From contig JAJYOH010000396.1 in assembly GCA_021796315.1 (NCBI GenBank), positions 1 through 5,948 on the forward strand: DNA of 5,948 nt, given 5' to 3'. Below are positions 1 to 5,357 of the stretch, piece by piece (positions within the stretch are counted from its first letter, which is position 1; each line of letters opens with the position of its first letter). This stretch comes from Chloroflexota bacterium. GTDB taxonomy: Bacteria; Chloroflexota; Anaerolineae; Anaerolineales; Villigracilaceae. The notes beneath the pieces are model-generated. The model saw only the letters and a program-made list of their open reading frames with translations, did not search any database and was not told where the DNA came from. Both the position numbers and the translations under genes were made by a program.

Positions 1-1
1 C

Positions 2-250
2 AGTATCCGCAACGCGGTATCTTTTGCATTGAATAGCGCCGCGGCCCATGCGCAACAACGCTTTGAACATTATTCTGCCATCTGCAAAGACTTCGAGAAG
101 AAGCACAAAATGACATCGGCAAAATTCGTCGAAAAATTTGAGGCGGGCGCTCTCGGCGATGAACAAGACTACTTTGATTGGTACGCGGCTGTCCGCGGTC
201 TAAACTTGTGGCGCGAGCGTTACGAAATCCTTTCGGGAGTCTCTGTGTGA
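2..250 (+). CDS. Putative antitoxin of a TumE-type toxin-antitoxin pair, 5' end outside window
   Basis: The reading frame is open from the first full codon of the window to TGA at 248-250, giving 82 visible residues. A TTG at 29-31 is the first possible start inside the window, but it has no Shine-Dalgarno sequence and the frame continues upstream, so the gene most likely begins outside. The visible protein is charged and mainly helical, and ends in the block FEAGALGDEQDYFDWYAA (bases 137-190) followed by W/R-rich residues. From memory, small proteins with this G-x-LGD-x-x-D-[FY]-FDWYAA pattern commonly precede DUF6516/TumE genes. The downstream gene overlaps it by four bases, so the two are almost certainly co-translated. 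The antitoxin role is inferred from this partnership; no DNA-binding motif is evident in the visible part. An alternative is a conserved hypothetical partner of unknown role. Confidence 0.72.
   Translation, partial: SIRNAVSFALNSAAAHAQQRFEHYSAICKDFEKKHKMTSAKFVEKFEAGALGDEQDYFDWYAAVRGLNLWRERYEILSGVSV
235..239 (+). promoter_or_regulatory. Ribosome binding site deciding the GTG start of the TumE-family gene
   Basis: GGGAG lies 7 bases before the GTG at 247-249. This supports the GTG as start rather than the ATG at 178, which would overlap the upstream gene by 73 bases in another frame and add residues unlike the family. Confidence 0.6.
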
Positions 251-618
251 AATCCCGTGAGTATTACTCCTCCGTGCAGGCGGCCATTCTTGCCGCGCCG
301 CACGTCATTCAAAACGATATTTCCTTTGATGAAGTCTCGGAAGAGGAATGTTACATCCGAGGCATACTCACACTTACCGGGGGCTACGAACTTCATATCG
401 CAGAATATGTTGTCATAGAGCCGGATTTCAAACGCCTGAAATATCGTTTTCATCTTCAATCATCCGAAGGCAAAATGATCGCAAGGTGGGACAACGCGCC
501 ACATCATCCCGAAATTAAGACGCACCTAGATCATTTGCATATTGCAGAAAAAATCAAACCAAATCTTCCGGCGAATATTCCACAAGTTTTAGCGCCTGTA
601 TTATCATTTATCGAATAA
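247..618 (+). CDS. tumE: TumE/DUF6516 family toxin of a toxin-antitoxin pair
   Basis: This is a 123-residue protein with a GTG start that overlaps the upstream TGA in a GTGA junction, the usual sign of translational coupling. Diagnostic blocks are YRFHLQ at residues 66-71 and RWDNAPHH-PE at 80-89, followed by a His-rich segment H93-x-x-H96-x-H98. These match what I recall of the DUF6516 family, now called TumE (toxin-antitoxin system TumE family protein). The dense His/Asp/Asn/Arg cluster would suit a catalytic or metal-binding site, but I know of no firm mechanism for this family, so the target is left open. The length is normal and the frame intact, so the toxin appears functional if the family assignment holds. 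The partner immediately upstream would be the antitoxin. Toxicity itself is family-based inference. Confidence 0.8.
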   Translation: MKSREYYSSVQAAILAAPHVIQNDISFDEVSEEECYIRGILTLTGGYELHIAEYVVIEPDFKRLKYRFHLQSSEGKMIARWDNAPHHPEIKTHLDHLHIAEKIKPNLPANIPQVLAPVLSFIE

Positions 619-637
619 ACCATATGAATTTATTCGA
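611..637. repeat. Short perfect inverted repeat at the toxin stop codon
   Basis: TCGAATAAA (611-619) is the exact reverse complement of TTTATTCGA (629-637), separated by 9 bases. The left arm contains the TAA stop of the TumE-family gene. It is AT-rich and may only help 3'-end formation together with the next hairpin, or be chance. Confidence 0.4.
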
Positions 638-641
638 CCAG

Positions 642-674
642 GAAAGAGGAAGGATGTTGAGTCTTTCCTCTTTC
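642..674. terminator. Bidirectional terminator-like hairpin between convergent genes
   Basis: A 13-bp stem (642-654 with 662-674, containing one G-T pair) encloses a 7-base loop. On the + strand it is followed by a T-rich stretch (675-683). It lies 23 bases after the TumE-family stop and only 2 bases beyond the aminotransferase stop on the other strand, where a shared terminator of two convergent genes is expected. The stem is purine/pyrimidine-biased and AT-rich, so efficiency is uncertain. Confidence 0.6.
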
Positions 675-676
675 TA

Positions 677-1981
677 TTACTTCTTAAGGCTTGCCAATCC
701 TTCCATCAATCTCTTGAACGCGCCTTGCGTGCGTTCCGCGGGCGTAGCATACGAGAAGCGGATCCAGTCATTGCCGAAGGGAGAGAAGAACGCGCCGGGG
801 ACGATCGCAACGCCATGTTCTTCGGCAAGATATTGTCCGAGCGGTTCACTATCGGGGAGGCCTTTGGCTTTGATGAATTCACCGACATTCATAAACGCGT
901 AATAACCTTTGCCGAGAATGTGTTCCAGTCCGCTTTTTTCGAGCAGACCCTTCAACACTTTGCGGCTGGCATTGGTCGGCTCGATGATTGATTTCGAGGC
1001 TTCGGCGTACCCCATTTCGTAAGCAGCCATTGCAACAGCCAGCGAATAGAACGAAGGGATTATGCCATGCGATGCGCGTGCAACAATAAATTTAATGACA
1101 CTTTCATCAGCGATCAAATGACAATTGCGAATGTTCGACCCACCCAAACTTTTTGTGATGCCATCCAAAAACATCAATCGTTTGCGCTCTTCGGGCGTGA
1201 AGAATTTCAGGAATGTATTTAAGTCATTGGGCTGTTCATCGGTCACATAGTGATACATCCAATCGAACAACACGAAGGCCACTCCCGCCTCCAGCGCGGA
1301 CTTGGCAAGCGAGACCATCTTCTCGGTGGACGTGGTCGCGCCCGTCGGGTTGTCCGGGTTGGTTATAACGAGACCCGCCACCTTTCGTCCGGATTTTAAA
1401 GCAAACGCCACACATTCCTTGATGCCGTCTTCAGAATAAGCCCAACCTTGCGCGGGATCGCCCGGCGCCCACATCACGTTCGCGCCTACTCCATACGGTC
1501 CCCAGTTATATGAAATCCACGGCACGCGCGAGACGATCACGGCATCGCCCTGACGCCCATGACCGAGAGCCATCATCGCCTGATACGCCTTGACCAGCGC
1601 ATCGCGTCCGCCGACAGTAGCCAACACATTTGCCGGACCCCACCCCAGACTCGCATCCAATTTCCAATATTGCTCGACGACGGATTTGCGATAGGCGTCC
1701 GTGCCGAAGGGCATATCGTAAGCGCTTCCGTGCTCGACCTGGAGCTGGAAGGCGCGCTTGAGAATATTTTTCGGCACCCCGGGCAGTGACGCGCCGCCGT
1801 CGCCTTGCGAGGCATCGAAAATCTTGGAGTCTGGATTCTTTTCCTTGTAGACCTTCAACGATTTGTTGATGAGGAACATGCGTGAGGGCGGGATATCCAT
1901 CATCTGGCGTAAGTGTCCGCTGACGGGGACAAGGTTCTTGTCTGCCACCGCATAGACTGGTGTTGTGTTGCTGATGTTCAT
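677..1981 (-). CDS. Fold-type I pyridoxal-phosphate aminotransferase (class I/II)
   Basis: A complete 434-residue protein transfers an amino group using PLP; the substrate cannot be told from sequence. Aligned on the aspartate aminotransferase pattern, the key residues are all present: GGRDAL at 124-129 (phosphate-binding turn), W155 in a PW motif (ring stacking), NPDNPTG at 208-214 with N211, D240 (pairs with the pyridine nitrogen), Y243, the Schiff-base lysine K277 in DGITKS, R285 eight residues later (phosphate), and R408 in IRFSYATP (substrate carboxylate). An N-terminal extension of about 50 residues precedes the core. The ATG at 1981 is supported by AAGGAG 8 bases upstream. It stands alone, convergent with the toxin pair and divergent from the carotenoid genes, so neighbours give no clue to its pathway. 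A structured region in the leader suggests regulated expression. Confidence 0.93.
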   Translation of the reverse strand: MNISNTTPVYAVADKNLVPVSGHLRQMMDIPPSRMFLINKSLKVYKEKNPDSKIFDASQGDGGASLPGVPKNILKRAFQLQVEHGSAYDMPFGTDAYRKSVVEQYWKLDASLGWGPANVLATVGGRDALVKAYQAMMALGHGRQGDAVIVSRVPWISYNWGPYGVGANVMWAPGDPAQGWAYSEDGIKECVAFALKSGRKVAGLVITNPDNPTGATTSTEKMVSLAKSALEAGVAFVLFDWMYHYVTDEQPNDLNTFLKFFTPEERKRLMFLDGITKSLGGSNIRNCHLIADESVIKFIVARASHGIIPSFYSLAVAMAAYEMGYAEASKSIIEPTNASRKVLKGLLEKSGLEHILGKGYYAFMNVGEFIKAKGLPDSEPLGQYLAEEHGVAIVPGAFFSPFGNDWIRFSYATPAERTQGAFKRLMEGLASLKK

Positions 1982-1989
1982 AATTTCTT

Positions 1990-1995
1990 CTCCTT
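1990..1995 (-). promoter_or_regulatory. Ribosome binding site of the aminotransferase
   Basis: On the minus strand AAGGAG stands 8 bases before the ATG at 1981, a near-ideal Shine-Dalgarno sequence that fixes this start. Confidence 0.8.
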
Positions 1996-2000
1996 GATTC

Positions 2001-2051
2001 CCCTCACCCTTTGCCCCTCTCCCAAAATTGGGAGAGGGGATGTAGTGAGGG
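2001..2051. repeat. REP-like palindromic element (C/T-rich)
   Basis: An inner 12-bp perfect hairpin pairs 2014-2025 (CCCCTCTCCCAA) with 2028-2039 around a 2-base loop. An outer pair of arms, CCCTCAC (2001-2007) and GTGAGGG (2045-2051), is also exactly complementary. From memory, elements with CCCTCACCC and CCCCTCTCCC arms are dispersed in many copies in Chloroflexota and some other genomes; only one full copy is in this window. It lies in the aminotransferase leader, ending a few bases before the ribosome binding site. Confidence 0.65.
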
Positions 2052-2061
2052 AAGATAATAA

Positions 2062-2085
2062 AACGCCCCGAACCTTCGGGGCGTT
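2062..2085 (-). terminator. Intrinsic terminator-like hairpin in the aminotransferase leader
   Basis: An 11-bp perfect GC-rich stem (2062-2072 with 2075-2085) has a very tight CC loop, so the closing pairs probably open to a larger loop. On the minus strand it is followed by TTATTATCTTC, giving a U-rich tail starting UUUU; the plus side (CTTGTGTAGG) is poorer. It therefore reads best as a minus-strand terminator, about 80 bases upstream of the aminotransferase start and downstream of the only good promoter I see. It could end a small RNA or act as a conditional (attenuator) terminator. Confidence 0.68.
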
Positions 2086-2132
2086 CTTGTGTAGGATTAG
2101 CTCACGTTTCTTTGAACTACTTTCTATTCCCA

Positions 2133-2182
2133 ACACCAACGTCCCGGCACTGTACGAGTGCGGGAATTATTAGTATTGGTGT
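2133..2182. repeat. Nested inverted repeat between the promoter and the terminator-like hairpin
   Basis: Outer arms ACACCAA (2133-2139) and TTGGTGT (2176-2182) are exactly complementary. Inside them CCC-G-GCACT (2143-2151) pairs with AGTGCGGG (2157-2164), with one bulged G and a 5-base loop. A competing pairing also exists: ATTCCC (2126-2131) with GGGAAT (2162-2167). In a minus-strand transcript this would be a substantial stem-loop upstream of the terminator-like hairpin. Confidence 0.55.
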
Positions 2183-2209
2183 CAGTCAGGGGCGAGAACA
2201 TTGGGCGCA

Positions 2210-2238
2210 AGGATACCACCGCGTTAGATGAGCGTCAA
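2210..2238 (-). promoter_or_regulatory. Sigma70-type promoter directed toward the aminotransferase
   Basis: On the minus strand a -35 box TTGACG (2233-2238; 5 of 6 matches to consensus) is followed by a spacer of exactly 17 bases and a -10 box TATCCT (2210-2215; 4 of 6). Transcription would begin near 2203, giving the aminotransferase a leader of about 220 bases containing the structures listed at 2133-2182, 2062-2085 and 2001-2051. Assigned from box match and spacing only. Confidence 0.6.
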
Positions 2239-2301
2239 GCAAAAGATAACCTGAAATCAACATCATAGACTGCCGCCTTAATAAACGCTCATCCAGCGCG
2301 G
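2219..2301. repeat. Long-loop inverted repeat overlapping the minus-strand promoter
   Basis: Left arm CCGCG-tta-GATGAGCGT (2219-2235) pairs with right arm ACGCTCATC-cag-CGCGG (2285-2301): 9 bp plus 5 bp around a symmetric 3x3 mismatch, separated by 49 bases. The left arm lies over the -35 box and spacer of the aminotransferase promoter. T8 follows at 2307-2314. Possible roles are two operator half-sites between the divergent genes or a + strand terminator; neither can be chosen. Apart from this and the dyad at 2356-2379, nothing recognisable fills 2240-2410. Confidence 0.4.
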
Positions 2302-2355
2302 GCAAGTTTTTTTTCAACCGCACTTCTATCAACGAAACTAAAAGGGAAAAACAGC

Positions 2356-2379
2356 GTACATATTCGTGGTGAATAATAC
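2356..2379. promoter_or_regulatory. Imperfect dyad upstream of the carotenoid genes, possible operator
   Basis: GTACATATTC and GAATAATAC flank GTGGT; the inner TATTC/GAATA halves are exact and the outer GTA/TAC halves match after one or two mismatches. It lies 45-68 bases before the synthase start, where a promoter or operator should be. No convincing -35/-10 pair for the + strand was found. Confidence 0.25.
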
Positions 2380-2411
2380 AAGAGCAATACATCTTTCAGT
2401 GCCAGGATTCT

Positions 2412-2417
2412 TGAGGA
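2412..2417 (+). promoter_or_regulatory. Ribosome binding site of the synthase gene
   Basis: TGAGGA stands 6 bases before the ATG at 2424 and supports that start. Confidence 0.65.
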
Positions 2418-2423
2418 ACAACT

Positions 2424-3380
2424 ATGTCAAATATTCCCGTTATTACCACTAATTTGAAGCCAAATAGTCTTGGAGCGAATCAAAGACTGGCGGAAGCGAT
2501 TACTCGGTCGGCAAGCAAGCAGACCTATTACACCATCCACTTTCTCGCGGATCGTGACCTGATGGCAGATGCCTACCGGGCCTACGCCTATTTCCGCTGG
2601 GTGGATGATCAGATTGATCAGAGCGGAATGGAAAAACGAGAACGCCTCATTTTTGTGGAAAAGCAAAAATCGCTGATAGATCAATGCTATCGCGGCGAGC
2701 GGCCGCGCCATCTGTCAGATGAGGAATCCATGCTGGCGGAGCTAATCCGCTCCGAGCACGGAAAAAGAAGCGGCCTCCAGTCCTACATCCGCAACATGCT
2801 GGCGGTCATGTCGTTCGACGCCGAACGCCGCGGCCGGCTGATATGTGAAGCTGAACTAAATCAATATACACATTCATTGGCTGTTGCAGTGACCGAGGCC
2901 ATGCACTATTTCATCGGCCACGAATGCAAAGCGCCGCAGGTCCGAACGCGCTATCTGGCTGTCACTGGCGCACACATCGCCCACATGCTGCGCGATACTT
3001 TGGAGGATGTCGAAGCTGGTTACTTCAACATCCCGCGTGAGGTGATCGAGTCTCAGCGAATTGACCCGCGCGACGTTCAAAGCGAGGCCTATCGAAGTTG
3101 GATCAAAAGCCGTGTCGGACTCGCCCGGGCTTGCTTCAAATCTGGACAGGGTTATTTGGCTCAGATTGAAAACTCGCGCTGCCGCATGGCAGGCTTTGCC
3201 TACGCGTCCCGCTTCGAGACGGTGCTATCGGCCATCGAACGGGATGATTATCATTTGCGATCCGCATATCCTGAATGCAAGAATTTTATGTCTACGGTAT
3301 GGACGGGATGGTCGGCAGTCTCGCAGGCATTGAGCCCACATCGCCCCGGCAAGTTGCTGCATGTTCCATCAACCAGATAA
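2424..3380 (+). CDS. crtB: Squalene/phytoene synthase family protein, divergent (CrtB-like)
   Basis: A complete 318-residue, all-helical isoprenoid synthase, expected to join two prenyl diphosphates head to head (phytoene from GGPP, or a C30 product from FPP). The SKQTYY stretch (31-36) corresponds to the family's SKSF-type diphosphate-binding region. Y55/R58 and the first Asp-rich motif DDQID (61-65) are present, as is the second, RDTLED (190-195), followed by the GYFNIP equivalent of the usual GRxYxP. It departs from the family elsewhere: the usual QLTN before the second motif is HIAH (184-187), replacing the conserved Gln and Asn by His, and the usual Y-x-x-x-V-A-G-x-V-G segment reads YTHSLAVAVT (148-157), losing both glycines. 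The desaturase start is one base after its stop, so carotenoid synthesis is the best reading. Chain length cannot be decided. Hopanoid HpnC/HpnD is less likely because only one synthase is present and its partner is CrtI-like. Confidence 0.85.
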   Translation: MSNIPVITTNLKPNSLGANQRLAEAITRSASKQTYYTIHFLADRDLMADAYRAYAYFRWVDDQIDQSGMEKRERLIFVEKQKSLIDQCYRGERPRHLSDEESMLAELIRSEHGKRSGLQSYIRNMLAVMSFDAERRGRLICEAELNQYTHSLAVAVTEAMHYFIGHECKAPQVRTRYLAVTGAHIAHMLRDTLEDVEAGYFNIPREVIESQRIDPRDVQSEAYRSWIKSRVGLARACFKSGQGYLAQIENSRCRMAGFAYASRFETVLSAIERDDYHLRSAYPECKNFMSTVWTGWSAVSQALSPHRPGKLLHVPSTR

Positions 3381-3381
3381 A

Positions 3382-4878
3382 ATGAAAACTCCTTCGATCA
3401 TTGTTATTGGCGCGGGTATCGGCGGGATTGCCGCGGCGGCGCGCCTTGCTCAACGCGGACTGCACGTCACGATGCTGGAAAAGAACTCGCGTCCCGGCGG
3501 GCGTTGTGACCGCATCAGCCGCGACGGACATCACTTCGATACCGGGCCGACCCTGCTGGTCATGCCGTTGCTGTACGATGCAGAGTTTGCCGCGTTGGGA
3601 GCCTCGGCCCGCGAGATGCTGGAACTTCAGCGGGTCGACCCGACCTATCATCTGATCTTCGACGATGGCAGTGGACTTTCGCTCACATCCGATCTCAATT
3701 CGATGCGCGAGCAATTAGAGTCCATCGAGCCGACGAGTTATCTCGGATTCCTGCAATATTTGGAAGAAGGTCATCGTCACTATCATCTGGGCATTGATCG
3801 TTTGGTCAACCGCGATTTTCGCAAGGCATCCGATTTCTTCACCCTGGCCAATCTTCCGCTTCTGTTTCAACTAAAACCTTTCGTTGGGCATTATCGCAAC
3901 ATGTCGGCCTACTTTGATGATCCGCGTTTGAAGGCGGCCTTCACGTTCCAGGATGTGTACATGGGACTGAGTCCCTTCGAGGCACCGGCCACGTTTTCGA
4001 TGATGCCCTACACGGAACTGGCTCACGGCGTCTGGTATCCCAAAGGCGGGATGCGTCGCGTGGTAGATGCACTGATGGAGATCGCCAAATCTGCGGGCGT
4101 GGAATTCGTCTTCGATGCCAGCGTGGAGCGGATCGATGTCAGCGAAGAAAAGGCGCGTGGCGTGATCCTCGCCGGCGGTCAGCGGCTTGAAGCGGATGCC
4201 ATCCTTGCAAATGCCGACCTGCCCTACGTTTATCGCGATTTGCTTCCGCAGGATGGCATGGCCGAGAAGTTGGAGCGCAAACGTTTCTCGTGTTCGGTGG
4301 TCAGCTTTTTCTGGGGCGTTGACAAGACTTATAAAACGCTGGGGCCGCATACTTTGTTTCTTGCGGACGATTATCGCCAGAACTTTGAGAGCATTATTGA
4401 CGATTTGACTTTGCCGAAAAATCCAAGCCTGTATGTCCATGCACCGGCGCGGCTGGATACTTCGATGGCACCGGCAGGGGAAGACACGTTGACTGCCATC
4501 GTCCCTGTTGGGCATTTGTCGAAGAATGGCGAACAAGACTGGGCATCCATCCGCGACCAGGCGCGGCAGGAAGTATTCCGCCGCCTGGCAACGCTCGGCA
4601 TCACCGATCTCGAAGAACACATCAAGTTTGAAACAAACTTCACTCCGCTTTCGTGGCGCAAACGCTATAACCTGATGAAGGGTTCCACGCACGGACTTTG
4701 TCACAACCTGACCCAGCTTGGATATTTCCGCCCATCCAATCGTCACGCCCGTTATCACAATCTATATTTCGCCGGCGCCAGCACGCGTCCCGGCACGGGG
4801 ATTCCAAACGCGCTTGTCTCTGGCCGTCTTGCGGCGGAGCGAATTCTAGATGATCTAGGAACGAGCATTACTTCTTAA
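3382..4878 (+). CDS. crtI: CrtI-type phytoene desaturase (FAD-dependent)
   Basis: A complete 498-residue flavoprotein expected to desaturate phytoene (or a C30 analogue) to a coloured polyene, acting at the membrane. The N-terminal dinucleotide fold is clear: GAGIGG at 10-15, E33 ending beta-2, PGGR at 38-41, then DTGPTLL (53-59) as in CrtI proteins. WYPKGGM at 218-224 and ANAD at 276-279 are typical of the family's middle part. Residues 460-481 match the bacterial phytoene dehydrogenase C-terminal signature (N-x-Y-F-x-G-A-S-T-x-PG-T-G-I), except Arg469 where His/Gln/Thr is usual. I chose the ATG at 3382: it leaves only five residues before beta-1 and lies one base after the synthase TAA. An in-frame ATG at 3361, overlapping the synthase, is possible. 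Neither has a Shine-Dalgarno sequence, so translation probably depends on ribosomes finishing crtB. The number of desaturation steps is not predictable. Confidence 0.93.
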   Translation: MKTPSIIVIGAGIGGIAAAARLAQRGLHVTMLEKNSRPGGRCDRISRDGHHFDTGPTLLVMPLLYDAEFAALGASAREMLELQRVDPTYHLIFDDGSGLSLTSDLNSMREQLESIEPTSYLGFLQYLEEGHRHYHLGIDRLVNRDFRKASDFFTLANLPLLFQLKPFVGHYRNMSAYFDDPRLKAAFTFQDVYMGLSPFEAPATFSMMPYTELAHGVWYPKGGMRRVVDALMEIAKSAGVEFVFDASVERIDVSEEKARGVILAGGQRLEADAILANADLPYVYRDLLPQDGMAEKLERKRFSCSVVSFFWGVDKTYKTLGPHTLFLADDYRQNFESIIDDLTLPKNPSLYVHAPARLDTSMAPAGEDTLTAIVPVGHLSKNGEQDWASIRDQARQEVFRRLATLGITDLEEHIKFETNFTPLSWRKRYNLMKGSTHGLCHNLTQLGYFRPSNRHARYHNLYFAGASTRPGTGIPNALVSGRLAAERILDDLGTSITS

Positions 4879-4893
4879 CCATTCTGTATTTTC

Positions 4894-4970
4894 GCTGAAT
4901 AGAACAAACTCGCACTTGGGTGGAGGCTTGTCTCTTAAGAGCGAGTTTTGTTGTTTCGCTTTTATTCAGC
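4894..4970. terminator. Large imperfect inverted repeat after crtI, probable terminator
   Basis: Outer arms GCTGAATA (4894-4901) and TATTCAGC (4963-4970) are exactly complementary. Inner arms AACAAACTCGC (4903-4913) and GCGAGTTTTGTT (4941-4952) pair with one bulged base around a 27-base loop. The right inner arm runs into TTTTGTTGTTTCGCTTTTATT, a T-rich tail suited to + strand termination 70-80 bases after the crtI stop. The doubled arms are more than a minimal terminator needs. Confidence 0.5.
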
Positions 4971-5045
4971 AAAATCAGATGAGAGTAAAACACATCCCAG
5001 CAACCGCAACCCAGCATCTGGTCATCAAAAGTTTTATCGCATGCA

Positions 5046-5053
5046 GAGGGGAG
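5046..5053 (+). promoter_or_regulatory. Ribosome binding site of the truncated dehydrogenase
   Basis: GAGGGGAG stands 7 bases before the ATG at 5061. The in-frame ATG at 5070 would be 16 bases away, so 5061 is the better start. Confidence 0.6.
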
Positions 5054-5060
5054 CATTTCG

Positions 5061-5210
5061 ATGAATTCAATGAAAGGCAAGCGCGTTATTATTACTGGTC
5101 CGACATCCGGCGTTGGAAAAGAAATTGCGATGGAGTTGTCTGCTCTTGATGCGGAAATTATTCTCGCCTGCCGCGATCTCAAAAAAGGAAAAAAGAGCAT
5201 AAAAGCGTGA
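5061..5210 (+). pseudogene. Truncated short-chain dehydrogenase/reductase (N-terminal 49 codons)
   Basis: The 49-residue product is unmistakably the N-terminus of a classical SDR. A start with a good ribosome binding site leads into KRVIITG, the cofactor motif TGPTSGVG (T12-G19, pattern TGxxxGxG), helix KEIAMELSAL, and beta-2 ending in ACRDLKKG (36-43), whose Arg suggests NADP(H). SDRs of this sort need about 250-330 residues; here the frame hits TGA at 5208-5210, just after an A-rich stretch, before the Asp of beta-3 or the catalytic Ser-Tyr-Lys. Neither other + frame continues the family: one stops within this stretch, the other reads into unrelated sequence. This looks like loss of the 3' part by deletion or rearrangement, not a single frameshift. 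It lies 182 bases after crtI on the same strand, so it may once have belonged to the carotenoid unit, though that is a guess. Any product would be inactive. Confidence 0.8.
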
Positions 5211-5233
5211 ATATCCTCTCCCCCTTGCTATGC

Positions 5234-5266
5234 TTTGTACCCTTCGTGTTCAGTGGTTCTCAAAAA
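5234..5266. repeat. Possible dispersed intergenic repeat of the CCTTCGTG...GTGGTT...AAAA type
   Basis: The stretch reads TTTGTACCCTTCGTGTTCAG then TGGTTCTCAAAAA. From memory it resembles widely dispersed bacterial intergenic sequences of the form CCTTTGTGTCCTTTGTGGTTAAA. Only one copy is in the window, so repetition cannot be shown here. Confidence 0.2.
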
Positions 5267-5324
5267 ACTCATGCCCGCCTGATGGATTACTGAGTGGGGT
5301 GAGAATTACAAAACTTCATTCCTC

Positions 5325-5353
5325 TTGACTTTTATTAACAGGTCGTGTATAAA
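5325..5353 (+). promoter_or_regulatory. Strong sigma70-type promoter in the intergenic region
   Basis: TTGACT (5325-5330), a 17-base spacer and TATAAA (5348-5353) give five of six matches in each box with ideal spacing. Transcription would start around 5360. No + strand protein gene follows before the terminator at 5422-5463. Confidence 0.65.
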
Positions 5354-5357
5354 GTTG

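Noticed and set aside
178..618. Longer version of the TumE-family gene starting at ATG 178
   Set aside because: The extra 23 residues lie in another frame over the upstream coding sequence. The GTG at 247 has a ribosome binding site and gives the usual family start and the GTGA coupling.
2204..2240. T-box-like sequence AAGGATACCACCGCG on the + strand
   Set aside because: It only loosely resembles the T-box core, with no upstream specifier stem, no matching antiterminator/terminator pair, and an unlikely target gene (a phytoene synthase). The minus-strand promoter accounts for the sequence.
2186..2392. 68-codon minus-strand frame in the divergent intergenic region
   Set aside because: No ribosome binding site or family similarity. 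It overlaps the proposed promoter and inverted repeat and would have to end just past the promoter's start point.
3871..4758. 295-codon open frame on the minus strand
   Set aside because: It lies entirely opposite crtI, whose protein is clearly supported by motifs. The minus translation has no recognisable domain and is rich in His/Arg/Cys as expected of an antisense shadow.
2424..4878. Hopanoid/squalene (HpnCDE-type) pathway instead of carotenoid
   Set aside because: HpnCDE needs two synthases. Here there is one synthase and the oxidoreductase carries CrtI-type features (DTGPTLL and the C-terminal phytoene dehydrogenase signature).
4868..5200. 110-codon open frame on the minus strand
   Set aside because: It runs opposite the SDR fragment and the repeat after crtI. 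It has no family resemblance, and the plus-strand SDR motifs explain the sequence better.
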